Assembly: GCA_029261855.1 (NCBI GenBank)
Contig: JAJDAN010000072.1
Location: 1-64,000 of the forward strand
Source of the DNA: Deltaproteobacteria bacterium
Lineage (GTDB): Bacteria; Myxococcota_A; UBA9160; UBA4427
Reading direction: 5' to 3'
Length of the DNA: 64,000 nucleotides
The notes below the pieces were generated by a model. That model did no database searches. It was not told where the DNA came from and worked only from the letters and a program-made list of their open reading frames with translations. Below, in pieces: positions 1 to 8,635 of the stretch. How positions within the stretch are numbered: position 1 is the first letter of the stretch; each line of letters begins with the position of its first letter. The translations under genes and the position numbers were made by a program.

Positions 1-239
1 CGCTGCAAGTGGCAGCAGTGTTGCGCACTTCTCCGGCAGCGGCCGGCCATCCCGAGTAGCCTCGTCGCGTGACTGCCGACCTCGCCCTGCGCTGTGCCTG
101 TGGCGCGCTCCGCGGCACGCTGTCTGGCGTGTCCGGGAAGCGCGGCAATCGCATCGCCGACGCGCACGCCGGATCGTAGCCGCTAGGGAATCGCAGCTTC
201 CGGGTGCTGCGGGTGCGCGGCCTGCTGCCGCGCCCGCTC
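1..239. other. left edge, no gene recognised
   Basis: I see no convincing gene here. On the plus strand one frame stops at bases 57-59 and another at 70-72. The third stays open across the segment but has no start codon context and an arginine-rich, shadow-like composition. The stretch lies downstream of the minus-strand glycosyltransferase that ends at 240. It could hold the tail of a gene that starts outside the window, but nothing shows this. Confidence 0.4.
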
Positions 240-1172
240 CTAGGACTTGGGTGCGGGCTCGACGCCGAGGCGCGCTCGCGTGATTCCGAGTGACTCCCGA
301 CGGAAGCGGCGCAGATGCGTCGATGTCCGGCGTCCGGCCTCGCGGACGTTGAATGCGAGAATCGACAGACGGCAGCGAAGGGACGCGCGGGCGTCGAGAT
401 CGGCATCGTCGACTGCCTTCAGGAACGCCTTCGAGAGCTTCCAGAGCGAGGGGCGAAGCTCCCGCCAATGCTCGGGATTCAGCCTCTTTCGAAAGCTCTC
501 GTCATTCCGGTTCGCGCCGATCGGGAAGCTTCGGTGGAACAGCATCTTCGGGACGTGGATCATGCGGCCGCTCAGACAGAGCCGGGTGGAGAGGATCCAG
601 TCGTTGCCCGCGTGGATCGGCAGGACCCCGACGTCTTCGAGTACCTGCCTCCGGATCAGGCTGTAGTTGGGCTCGTAGACTGAAGCACCTGCGTGGAAGA
701 ACCACAGCATGCGGGCGAGCCGACGTTCCGGCAGCGGCGAGTCGACGACCTCGCCGCGGTATTCCTGGTGCTCGATTCCGCCGTCCTCGTAGTGAAGCTG
801 GAAGTAGCTGGTTGCCGCAACGGCGTCGGGCTGCGCGTCGAACGCAGCCACGCAGTCGGACGCGTAGCTCGGCTCGAGCCAGTCGTCGGCCCCCACCCAG
901 CGGAAGAACTCACCGCGGGAGAGATGCACGAGGCTGTTGAAGTTCTCGATGATGCCGACGTTCTCATCCCTGAGGGACAGCCGGATCCGGTCGTCCTTGG
1001 CCGCGTACTCGCGCAGGATGTCCGGGGTGCCATCGGTGGATGCGTTGTCGGAAACGACGATCTCGAAGTCGCCGAAGTCCTGGGCCAGGATCGACTCCAG
1101 GCACATCGCGATGCAGTCCTCCCCGTTGCGTACGGGCACGCCGAAGCTCACTCGGGGAGTCTGTTCGATCAC
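240..1172 (-). CDS. family 2 glycosyltransferase
   Basis: A 310-residue GT-A glycosyltransferase, probably transferring a nucleotide-activated sugar to a surface polysaccharide at the cytoplasmic face of the inner membrane. The N-terminus has the GT2 pattern: a VSFGVPVRNG strand at residues 8-17, SDNASTDGT at 41-49 for nucleotide binding, and ADDW at 95-98 as the metal-binding acidic motif. There is no membrane segment. The start is GTG at 1172, with a GAGGA Shine-Dalgarno about eight bases upstream. It is transcribed away from the flippase operon at 1467 and may share its control region. The arginine-rich C-terminus fits peripheral membrane association. The family is clear; donor and acceptor cannot be read from sequence. 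Confidence 0.9.
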   Translation of the reverse strand: MIEQTPRVSFGVPVRNGEDCIAMCLESILAQDFGDFEIVVSDNASTDGTPDILREYAAKDDRIRLSLRDENVGIIENFNSLVHLSRGEFFRWVGADDWLEPSYASDCVAAFDAQPDAVAATSYFQLHYEDGGIEHQEYRGEVVDSPLPERRLARMLWFFHAGASVYEPNYSLIRRQVLEDVGVLPIHAGNDWILSTRLCLSGRMIHVPKMLFHRSFPIGANRNDESFRKRLNPEHWRELRPSLWKLSKAFLKAVDDADLDARASLRCRLSILAFNVREAGRRTSTHLRRFRRESLGITRARLGVEPAPKS

Positions 1173-1423
1173 GTCGGAATCCTCGCACGTCCACGGAGCT
1201 TTGGCCGCGTCCGGGGCGCCCGGCCCCGGGAACGCTCGGGAGACGGTTCGGCGAGACGAGCTCCTCTATGTAGTGGCCACCAAGCACCTGGCGGTGTCGG
1301 ATAGTTCGCGCGTCCGATCCCTCCCGGGAACGGAGGGACGGCGAATCGGGGGGTCGGCCCAGAATCGCCGTTATTCGCAGCACTTGCGGCGGCTGTTGCG
1401 TCTCCGGGTCCGCGCCCGGAAGC

Positions 1424-1429
1424 TATAGT
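1424..1429 (+). promoter_or_regulatory. possible -10 box of the glycan operon
   Basis: TATAGT stands out in the GC-rich gap between the divergent glycosyltransferase and the flippase, 37 bases before the flippase ATG. No good -35 lies at 16-18 bases, so this is only a weak candidate. Confidence 0.2.
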
Positions 1430-1466
1430 CCTGCGCCCTATCGGCCGAAGCGAGTCACTCACCTCC

Positions 1467-2972
1467 ATGCCGGCCCGACCCCGCACAGCATCCCTCGGAG
1501 CGCGCGCCGTCTCCGGCAGCGCGTGGACGGCCGTCCGCTTCGGGGCGGAGTACACGCTACGGCTCGGCAGCACCCTGATCCTCACTCGGCTGCTGGTGCC
1601 GGAAGCCTTCGGATTGATGGCGCTGGTGAGCGTCCTGATGACGGGGCTCGCGATGTTCTCGGACGTGGGGGTCACCGCGACCGCGGTGCAGAGTCCCCGC
1701 GGCGACGATCGGCGCTTCCTCGACACGGTCTGGACCGTGCAGGTCCTGCGCGGCGTCCTGCTCTATCTCTTCGCCGTGGCGTTCGCGCCCGCCATGGCCG
1801 CGGTGTACGGCGAGCCGGAGCTGCAGCCTCTGATCTGGGTGGCGGGGCTGACGGCGCTGGTTGCCGGCTTCAATTCCATCTCACTGATCTCGCTCCAGCG
1901 CCATCTCCGCATCGGCAAGCTCGTGGCGATCGAGGTCGGCGCGCAGGCGATCGGGGTCGCGGCGACCATCTCGTGGGGCCTCCTCGAGCCGTCGGTCTGG
2001 GCCCTGGTTTGGGGCGGTCTGATCGGCAGCGTCGGCAAGCTGCTGCTCTCGCATCTGGCCAATCGAGAACATCCTCCTCGCTTCGCCTGGGAACGCGAGG
2101 CCCTGAGCGACGTGCTCGACTTCGGCAAGTGGATCTTCATCAGCACCATCCTCTTCTTCCTCGCCGGGCAGACGGACCGTCTCATCTTCGGCCGGCTCTT
2201 CTCGGTGGCGATGCTCGGCGTGTTCAGCATCGCGGTCACCCTCGCGACGATCCCCACGCGGGTGGTCTGGCAGATCGGGAACGCCGTCCTGTTCCCGGCG
2301 CTCAGCCGTCGCAACGAGAGCCGAGGCGACCGTGAGGGCATGGGCCCGGTGTATCGCCGCGCCGGGCTCCCTTTGCTGGTCGCGGGTGCCTTCCCGGTGG
2401 CGTGTCTCGCCGCTGCGGCGCCCGAGCTCATCGAGATCCTGTACGACGACCGCTACCTGGCGGCGGGATGGATGCTGCAGCTGCTGGCGATCGGCACCTG
2501 GATCCAGATTCCTCAGGCCGCGAGCGGCGCCGTAGTGCTGGCCCTGGGGACACCGCGTTGGCTCGCGACGGCGAACGCGGTGAAGTTCGTTGCGATGGTC
2601 GTGCTGCTGCCGCTCGGGTACACGTTCTTCGGCGGCGGGGGTGCCATCGCCGGCCTCGCCGGTGCCGAGCTCTTCCGGTACCTGACCCTCGCGATCGCGG
2701 TGCGGCGAGCGGGTCTCCCCGGGTTCTGGCTGGACATGGGCATCACCCTGCTCGTCGTTGCTGCGAGCCTGGGCGGCCTCGCAATGGCGACGTGGATCGG
2801 TGGCCAGGGGGGAGGTCCCTTCACGCGCATGCTCGGTGCGGTCGGTACCATCGCGGGAGTCTGGCTTCCGGTGTCGGCGTGGCTGCTTCGGGACGAGATC
2901 CCGCGCTTGCGGGCTGGACTGCAGGCCAGGCGCGCAGCCGGACCGGTAGCCGGGCCAGGGAGTGCCGAGTGA
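1467..2972 (+). CDS. Wzx-type polysaccharide flippase
   Basis: A 501-residue polytopic membrane protein of the MOP/polysaccharide-transport superfamily, closest in style to WzxC-like lipopolysaccharide exporters. Such proteins flip undecaprenyl-linked repeat units across the inner membrane. Twelve or more hydrophobic segments run from about residue 35 to 480. The N-terminal block has the family features: FGAEYTLRLGSTLILTRLL followed by a PEAFGLMALV-type segment near residue 50. No clear Shine-Dalgarno precedes the ATG, but the first membrane helix follows at the expected distance. Its TGA overlaps the GTG of the next gene as GTGA, so the two are probably coupled in translation. It is one of two flippases in the window, the other being at 27920. 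Confidence 0.88.
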   Translation: MPARPRTASLGARAVSGSAWTAVRFGAEYTLRLGSTLILTRLLVPEAFGLMALVSVLMTGLAMFSDVGVTATAVQSPRGDDRRFLDTVWTVQVLRGVLLYLFAVAFAPAMAAVYGEPELQPLIWVAGLTALVAGFNSISLISLQRHLRIGKLVAIEVGAQAIGVAATISWGLLEPSVWALVWGGLIGSVGKLLLSHLANREHPPRFAWEREALSDVLDFGKWIFISTILFFLAGQTDRLIFGRLFSVAMLGVFSIAVTLATIPTRVVWQIGNAVLFPALSRRNESRGDREGMGPVYRRAGLPLLVAGAFPVACLAAAAPELIEILYDDRYLAAGWMLQLLAIGTWIQIPQAASGAVVLALGTPRWLATANAVKFVAMVVLLPLGYTFFGGGGAIAGLAGAELFRYLTLAIAVRRAGLPGFWLDMGITLLVVAASLGGLAMATWIGGQGGGPFTRMLGAVGTIAGVWLPVSAWLLRDEIPRLRAGLQARRAAGPVAGPGSAE

Positions 2973-3541
2973 TCTTTCGTGAGACCGCCCTCTCCGGTGC
3001 GTTCGTGATCGATCTCGAACGCCACACGGACGCCCGCGGCTTCTTCGCCCGCAGCTTCTGTCGCGACGAATTCGCGGCCCACGGTCTCGTGACGGCCTGG
3101 GCCCAGAGCAACGTCTCGTTCAACGCCCGGCGCGGGACCGTGCGCGGAATGCACTGGCAGGTAGAGCCCGAAGTCGAAGTCAAGCTCGTGCGGTGCACCG
3201 CGGGTGCCCTCTACGACGTGGTCGTCGATCTGCGGCCCGACTCTCCCAGCCTCGGTCGCTTCGTCGGTGCAGAGCTCAGCGCCCACAACCGCCGCATGCT
3301 GTACGTGCCGGCGGGATTCGCCCATGGCTTCGTCACCCTCAGCGACGAGACCGAGGTCTTCTACGAGATGAGCCACCCGCACGCGCCGGACGCGGCCCGC
3401 GGCTTCCGCTTCGACGATCCCCGCATCGAGATCGACTGGCCGGAGCCCTGCGCCATGATATCCGACCGGGACGGTGGCTATCCCGATCTTCCCGACGACC
3501 TCTCGCAGCTACTCGCGGGCACCGGCGGGGCCGCCTCGTGA
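2969..3541 (+). CDS. dTDP-4-dehydrorhamnose 3,5-epimerase-like (RmlC fold)
   Basis: A 190-residue cupin of the RmlC family, which epimerises C3 and/or C5 of a 4-keto-6-deoxy nucleotide sugar. Family landmarks are present: RGMHWQ at 59-64 with the catalytic-base histidine at 62, YVPAGFAHGF at 112-121, tyrosine 132 in FYEM, and a FDDP turn near 148-151. The length matches the family. The GTG start at 2969 overlaps the flippase stop as GTGA and is the only start that gives a complete cupin N-terminus. No rmlA, rmlB or rmlD is nearby. A CDP-glucose synthase gene is, so the substrate may be a CDP-sugar or another 4-keto sugar rather than the rhamnose precursor. Confidence 0.85.
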   Translation: MIFRETALSGAFVIDLERHTDARGFFARSFCRDEFAAHGLVTAWAQSNVSFNARRGTVRGMHWQVEPEVEVKLVRCTAGALYDVVVDLRPDSPSLGRFVGAELSAHNRRMLYVPAGFAHGFVTLSDETEVFYEMSHPHAPDAARGFRFDDPRIEIDWPEPCAMISDRDGGYPDLPDDLSQLLAGTGGAAS

Positions 3542-4845
3542 GCGCATCCCGCGGGCCCGAGATGATGCGGCTGATCGAACGCCTCTACCCGATCTGTCGG
3601 TCCATCACCGGCGACGGCGTGCGCGCGACCCTCGACCTCATCGACGAGGCCCTGGGCGGGTCGCCGAGTCTCGACCGCAGCGAGGTCCCGAGCGGCACGC
3701 CGGTGCTGGACTGGACGGTGCCTCGGGAATGGAACATCCGGGACGCCTGGATCAAGGACGCGAGCGGAAGGCGGGTGGTGGACTTTCGCGAATCGAACCT
3801 GCACGTTGTCAGCTACAGCACGCCGGTCGCTCCTCGACGGATTGGCCTCGACGAGCTGCGCGGTCACCTGCACAGCCTGCCCGAGCACCCGGACTGGATC
3901 CCCTACCGCACCTCCTACTACGACGAGAGCTGGGGCTTCTGCGTCACCCAGAAGCAGCTCGATTCCATGACCGACCCGGAGTACGAGATCTGCATCGACT
4001 CGACACTCGAGGACGGCGCCCTCAGCTACGGGGAGTGCCTGATCGCCGGGGACAGCGAGCGCGAGGTGCTGGTCTCGGTGCACATCTGCCACCCGTCGCT
4101 GTGCAACGACAACCTGTCGGGCATCGCGGTCGCGACGACCCTCCTGCGTGAGCTCGCGACCCGCCCGCGCCGCCTCTCGTACCGCTTCGTCTTCGCCCCC
4201 GGGACGATCGGTGCGATCACGTGGCTGGCGCGCAACCGCGAGCAGGCGGCCCGCATCGATCACGGGCTCACCCTCGTGTGTCTGGGAGACGACAGCCCCT
4301 TTCGCTATAAGCGCAGTCTGCGCGGAGACGCCGACATCGATCGGGCAGTCGAGTACGCCCTGGCTACCGCGGGAAATCCGTACGAAGTGAAGGATTTCCA
4401 TCCCTACGGATACGACGAACGACAGTACAACTCGCCCGGCTTCCGGCTCCCGGTCGGATCGCTGATGCGAGGGCGCCACGGCGAGTTTCCCGAATACCAC
4501 ACGTCCGGGGACGGCCTCGACTTCGTGCGAGCCGACCGGCTCGAGGGCGCCGTCGAGACCCTGCAGACGGTCTTCGAGGTGCTCGAAGGCAACCGCCGCT
4601 ACCGCAGTCTCTCGCCCTACGGCGAGCCCCAGCTGGGGCGTCGCGGGCTCTACCGGGCGATGGGCGGCGAGACCGACCCGGGCGATCTGTCGATGGCGAT
4701 GCTCTGGATCCTGCAGTTGGCGGACGGCGATCACGACCTGCTCGCCATGGCGAAGCGGTCCGGGGTCGCCTGGGCCTCCCTGGTCAGGGCGGCGGAACTG
4801 CTGTTGGAGCACGGCCTGCTGGCCGATGAAACGGGTGCGGACTAA
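3538..4845 (+). CDS. DUF4910/M28-like peptidase-fold protein
   Basis: A 435-residue protein of the DUF4910 type, related to M28 zinc aminopeptidases and common in polysaccharide loci. The probable metal-site motif HICHPSLCNDNLSG lies at 182-195. A further acidic residue, E295, lies in YDERQYNSPG, and H321 lies in EYHTSGD. These resemble the His/Asp/Glu ligands of co-catalytic zinc peptidases. The C-terminal 80 residues resemble a winged-helix tail. There is no signal peptide, so it acts in the cytoplasm. The GTG start overlaps the epimerase stop as GTGA; an ATG eight codons later is possible. Its place among sugar genes suggests a role in sugar modification, for instance acting on an amide, but the reaction is not known to me. 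Confidence 0.8.
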   Translation: MSASRGPEMMRLIERLYPICRSITGDGVRATLDLIDEALGGSPSLDRSEVPSGTPVLDWTVPREWNIRDAWIKDASGRRVVDFRESNLHVVSYSTPVAPRRIGLDELRGHLHSLPEHPDWIPYRTSYYDESWGFCVTQKQLDSMTDPEYEICIDSTLEDGALSYGECLIAGDSEREVLVSVHICHPSLCNDNLSGIAVATTLLRELATRPRRLSYRFVFAPGTIGAITWLARNREQAARIDHGLTLVCLGDDSPFRYKRSLRGDADIDRAVEYALATAGNPYEVKDFHPYGYDERQYNSPGFRLPVGSLMRGRHGEFPEYHTSGDGLDFVRADRLEGAVETLQTVFEVLEGNRRYRSLSPYGEPQLGRRGLYRAMGGETDPGDLSMAMLWILQLADGDHDLLAMAKRSGVAWASLVRAAELLLEHGLLADETGAD

Positions 4846-4865
4846 CACGAGAGGAGAGGGCCCAG

Positions 4866-5897
4866 GTGCGAGTCCTGATTACCGGTCACGAGGGCTATAT
4901 CGGCGCGGTGATGGCGCCGATGCTGGTGCGCGAAGGCTTCGAGGTCCACGGCCTCGACAGCGGGCTCTTCGCCGACTGCGACTTCGGCGTACAGCCGAGC
5001 GGAATCCCCGGTCTCCGCCGCGACATCCGCGACGTGACGGCGTCGGATCTCGAGGGCTTCGATGCCGTGATCCACCTCGCCGCCATCTCGAACGATCCCC
5101 TGGGCAACCTCAACCCGGACTGCACCTACGAGATCAACCACCGCGCTTCGGTGCACCTGGCGCAGCTCGCGAAGAGCGTCGGGGTCGAGCGTTATCTCTA
5201 CTCTTCTTCTTGCAGCGTCTACGGCGCGGCGAGTCCCGACGACGTGCTCGACGAGACTGCGTCCTTCAGCCCCGTGACTCCCTACGCCGAGTCGAAGGTC
5301 CGCGTGGAGGCGGACGTCGCGGGCATGGCCGACGATCGTTTCAGCCCGGTCTTCCTGCGCAACGCCACGGTCTACGGCGTGTCGCCACGCCTGCGCGGCG
5401 ACCTGGTCGTGAACAATCTCGTGGGCTGGGCCTTCGCGACGGGACACGTTCTGATCAAGAGCGACGGCACGCCCTGGCGCCCGCTGGTACACGTCGAGGA
5501 CGTGTGCCGCGCCTTCCTTGCGGTGCTGCGCGCGGATCGCAGTCTCATCCACGGTGAAGCCTTCAATGTGGGGCGCAGCGGAGAGAACTACCGCATCCTC
5601 GACGTCGCCGAGATGGTCGAGGACGTCGTGCCGAACAGCCGCATCGAGATCGCCGAGGGCGCCGGTCCCGACCCGCGCTGCTATCGGGTGAATTTCGAGA
5701 AGATCGAACGCACTCTGCCAGACTTCCAGCCCGCGTGGACCGTGCGGAAGGGTGTCGAAGAGCTGCATGCCGCCTACCAGCGCGAGGGGCTCGTCAAAGA
5801 CGATCTCGAAGGCAGCCGCTATCTCCGGATCCGCCGCATCCAGGAGCTGCTGGACGAGAAGCGTCTCGACGATGCGCTGCACTGGGTGCAGAAGTGA
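4866..5897 (+). CDS. NAD-dependent sugar epimerase/dehydratase (extended SDR)
   Basis: A 343-residue extended short-chain dehydrogenase/reductase acting on a nucleotide sugar. The nucleotide-binding loop GHEGYIG is at 7-13, a LAAISNDPLG loop follows at 71-80, and the catalytic site is SSSCSVYG at 113-120 with Tyr140 and Lys144 in the YxxxK arrangement. A GTG start at 4866 follows a clear AGGAG. Its TGA overlaps the GTG of the methyltransferase gene as GTGA. It lacks the sequence style of classical CDP-glucose 4,6-dehydratases, although a CDP-glucose synthase is two genes downstream. It may be a dehydratase, epimerase or 4-ketoreductase of the same pathway; sequence alone does not decide. Confidence 0.85.
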   Translation: MRVLITGHEGYIGAVMAPMLVREGFEVHGLDSGLFADCDFGVQPSGIPGLRRDIRDVTASDLEGFDAVIHLAAISNDPLGNLNPDCTYEINHRASVHLAQLAKSVGVERYLYSSSCSVYGAASPDDVLDETASFSPVTPYAESKVRVEADVAGMADDRFSPVFLRNATVYGVSPRLRGDLVVNNLVGWAFATGHVLIKSDGTPWRPLVHVEDVCRAFLAVLRADRSLIHGEAFNVGRSGENYRILDVAEMVEDVVPNSRIEIAEGAGPDPRCYRVNFEKIERTLPDFQPAWTVRKGVEELHAAYQREGLVKDDLEGSRYLRIRRIQELLDEKRLDDALHWVQK

Positions 5898-7156
5898 GCG
5901 CGGTGCCGGCCGTCGACGGCCGCAAGCCCGCCTGCCGCTTCTGCGGGGCGACCTTGCGCCACACCTTCGTCGATCTCGGCATGTCGCCGTTGTGCCAGAA
6001 GCACCTGCAGGCCCACGAGCTATCGGCCATGGAGCCCTTCTACCCGCTGCACGTGTGGGTGTGCGAGGACTGCTTCCTCGTCCAGCTCGAAGAGTTCGTG
6101 GCGCCGGCGGAGATCTTCGGGGACGGCGCTTACGCCTACTTCTCGTCCTTCTCGGACAGCTGGCTGGCTCACGCGAAGCAGTACGCCGATGCCATGAGCG
6201 ACCGCTTCGGCCTCGGAAAGGACCACTTCGTCGTCGAGGTGGCCAGCAACGACGGCTACCTGCTGCAGTACTTCGCCGAACGCGGCGTTTCGGTGCTCGG
6301 AATCGAGCCCGCTTCCAACTGCGCGGCGGCCGCGCACGAGAAGGGCATCGAGACCCTGGTCCGCTTCTTCGGGGAAGAGACGGCGGCCGCCGTCGCGGAG
6401 AGTCACCGGCGCGCGGATCTGATCGCGGGCAACAACGTGCTGGCGCACGTGCCGGACATCAACGACTTCGTCCGGGGCCTGAAGGTACTGCTGGCCGAGA
6501 CCGGCGTGATCACCCTCGAGTTTCCGCACCTCATGCGTCTCGTCGAAGAGAACCAGTTCGACACGATCTACCACGAACACTTCTCGTACCTGTCCTTCAC
6601 GACGGTCGAGGAGATCTTCGCGAAGCACGGCCTCACGCTGTTCGACGTCGAAGAGCTCGCGACCCATGGCGGCTCGATCCGGATCTTCGCGCAGCACACC
6701 AGCGCAGCACGGCCGGTGTCCGACCGGGTGGCCTCGATGCGTGCGCGCGAAGATGCGGAGGGCATGCGAGGCCTCGACTACTACGACGCATTCGGGGAGC
6801 GCGTCGTCGAGACGAAGCGTAGGCTCCTCGAGTTCCTGATCGAGGCGCGTCGCGCCGGCAAGCGGGTCGCCGGCTACGGCGCACCCGGCAAGGGCAACAC
6901 GCTCCTGAACTACTGCGGGATCCGCGCGGACTTCGTCGACTACACGGTCGACCGCAGCCCCCACAAGCAGGGGGGATTCCTGCCGGGCACTCATATTCCG
7001 ATCCTGCATCCGGACGAGATCGCGCGGACACGGCCCGACTACCTTCTGATCCTGCCCTGGAATCTCAAGGATGAGATCATCGAACAGATGTCCTTCGTGC
7101 GAGAATGGGGCTGCCAGTTCGTCGTCCCGATCCCCGAGGTGAGGGTCTACCGATGA
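5894..7156 (+). CDS. sugar C-methyltransferase (NovU/TylC3-like)
   Basis: A 420-residue SAM-dependent methyltransferase with the three-part layout of C-methyltransferases acting on 4-keto deoxysugars. It has an N-terminal zinc-binding module with Cys14, Cys17, Cys57 and Cys60, a SAM-binding core with EVASNDGYLL at 115-124, and a C-terminal domain containing GYGAPGKGNTLLNY. Characterised relatives methylate carbon 3 of a 4-keto nucleotide sugar to give a branched-chain sugar. The GTG start overlaps the SDR stop as GTGA. With the SDR, the RmlC-like epimerase and the CDP-glucose synthase it defines a likely branched-sugar pathway. The exact sugar is inference. Confidence 0.87.
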   Translation: MSAVPAVDGRKPACRFCGATLRHTFVDLGMSPLCQKHLQAHELSAMEPFYPLHVWVCEDCFLVQLEEFVAPAEIFGDGAYAYFSSFSDSWLAHAKQYADAMSDRFGLGKDHFVVEVASNDGYLLQYFAERGVSVLGIEPASNCAAAAHEKGIETLVRFFGEETAAAVAESHRRADLIAGNNVLAHVPDINDFVRGLKVLLAETGVITLEFPHLMRLVEENQFDTIYHEHFSYLSFTTVEEIFAKHGLTLFDVEELATHGGSIRIFAQHTSAARPVSDRVASMRAREDAEGMRGLDYYDAFGERVVETKRRLLEFLIEARRAGKRVAGYGAPGKGNTLLNYCGIRADFVDYTVDRSPHKQGGFLPGTHIPILHPDEIARTRPDYLLILPWNLKDEIIEQMSFVREWGCQFVVPIPEVRVYR

Positions 7157-7169
7157 GGGAGCGAGAGAC

Positions 7170-7964
7170 ATGAAGGTCGTCCTCTTCTGCGGCGGGATGG
7201 GAATGCGGCTCCGCGAGTTCTCGGAGTCGATCCCGAAGCCCCTGGTCCCCGTCGGACAGCGTCCGATCCTGTGGAACCTGATGAAGTACTACGCCCACTA
7301 CGGGCACACGGACTTCATCCTGTGTCTGGGCTACCGGGCCGAAGCCATCAAGGAATACTTCATCAACTACGACGAGCGGCTCACCAACGACTTCGTGCTG
7401 CAGAAGGGCGGCGCCGACATCGAGCTGCTGGGCAGCGACATCGACGACTGGTCGATCACCTTCGTGGATACCGGCCTCTCCTCCAATATCGGCATGCGGC
7501 TGCGCGCGGTGCGCGAGCACCTCGCGGGGGAGGAAATCTTCCTCGCCAACTACGCGGACGGTCTCAGTGACCTGGCCCTCGATCGCTACGTGGACGACTT
7601 TCGGCAGAGTGGCAAGATCGCCTCCATGGTGAGCGTGGCGCTTCCCCAGACATTCCACACCGTGGAAGCCACCGCCGGCGGGCGCGTGACGAAGATGGAG
7701 GACGTGACTGCCTCGAAGGTGCGGGTCAACGGCGGCTTCTTCGCGTTGCGCAGCGAGATCTTCGACTACCTCCACGAAGGAGAGGAGCTCGTGGTCGAGC
7801 CCTTCCAACGGCTCATCGAAAAGGGTGAACTGGTCGCTCACGCCCACGACGGTTTCTGGCTCGCCATGGACACCTTCAAGGACAAGGGTCGATTCGAAGA
7901 GCTGTTGCAGGCCGGGAACGCGCCCTGGCGGGTGTGGGACCGCACGAAGGAGGACGACGAGTGA
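7170..7964 (+). CDS. rfbF: glucose-1-phosphate cytidylyltransferase-like
   Basis: A 264-residue nucleotidyltransferase that most resembles RfbF, which makes CDP-glucose from CTP and glucose 1-phosphate. The signature GGMGMRLREFSESIPKPL starts at residue 8, with the substrate-contacting lysine in IPKPLVPVG. The WNLMKYYAHYG and FINYD segments are also typical of RfbF rather than RmlA or GalU. Length matches the family. It starts with ATG 13 bases after the methyltransferase stop, and its own TGA overlaps the next GTG. The classical partners RfbG and RfbH are not in the window, which is unusual for a CDP-sugar operon. Confidence 0.85.
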   Translation: MKVVLFCGGMGMRLREFSESIPKPLVPVGQRPILWNLMKYYAHYGHTDFILCLGYRAEAIKEYFINYDERLTNDFVLQKGGADIELLGSDIDDWSITFVDTGLSSNIGMRLRAVREHLAGEEIFLANYADGLSDLALDRYVDDFRQSGKIASMVSVALPQTFHTVEATAGGRVTKMEDVTASKVRVNGGFFALRSEIFDYLHEGEELVVEPFQRLIEKGELVAHAHDGFWLAMDTFKDKGRFEELLQAGNAPWRVWDRTKEDDE

Positions 7965-8635
7965 TCCCCCTTCTGTTCGCGTCGGCCTCTCAGGCAGAGC
8001 GGGAAGCAAGACCGCTGCGCGTCCTGTGTCTCGGCGCCCATTGCGACGACATCGAAATCGGTTGCGGCGGGACCTTGCTGCGGATCCGCGAATGGCACCC
8101 GGACGCAGACATCCGCTGGCTCGTGCTCAGTTCGGACCCGCGCCGCGCCGCCGAGACCCGCGCGAGCGCCAAGCGCTTCGGTGTCGACCCCTCCGAGGAA
8201 CGCGTCGTCATCGAGTCGTTCCGAGACGGTTTCCTGCCCTACGAGGGGGCGGGCCCCAAGGACGCCGTCCTGCGTCGACGCGGCGAGTTCGACCCCGACG
8301 TCGTCTTCACCCACTACCGCGACGACCGGCATCAAGACCATCGCATCGTCTCGGAGATCACGTGGAACCTGTATCGCGACCACCTGATCCTCGAGTACGA
8401 GATCCTCAAGTGGGACGGCGACCTCGGGATCCCGAATTGCTTCGTGCACCTCGACCCGGCCCATGTCGAGACGAAGCTCCGGGTCCTACAGGAGGAGTAC
8501 GCCAGTCAGCACGAGAAGGCGGCCTTCGATGTGGACGGCTTCCGGGGGCTGATGGCGGTGCGGGGCGTCGAGTCCCGAGCGCCCGGCGGGCACGCGGAAG
8601 CATTCCACGCCCGGAAGATCCGGATCGGTGGCTAG
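7961..8635 (+). CDS. PIG-L family deacetylase
   Basis: A 224-residue LmbE/PIG-L zinc deacetylase, a family that removes N-acetyl groups from amino sugars or related small molecules. The N-terminal metal motif AHCDDIEIG at 26-34 is the family AHxDD signature with Cys in place of the usual Pro. A second ligand region, THYRDDRHQDH, follows in the middle. No signal peptide is visible. The GTG start overlaps the rfbF stop as GTGA, and the next gene begins inside this one. The setting suggests deacetylation of an N-acyl amino sugar intermediate or glycoconjugate in the same polysaccharide pathway. Substrate unknown. Confidence 0.85.
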   Translation: MIPLLFASASQAEREARPLRVLCLGAHCDDIEIGCGGTLLRIREWHPDADIRWLVLSSDPRRAAETRASAKRFGVDPSEERVVIESFRDGFLPYEGAGPKDAVLRRRGEFDPDVVFTHYRDDRHQDHRIVSEITWNLYRDHLILEYEILKWDGDLGIPNCFVHLDPAHVETKLRVLQEEYASQHEKAAFDVDGFRGLMAVRGVESRAPGGHAEAFHARKIRIGG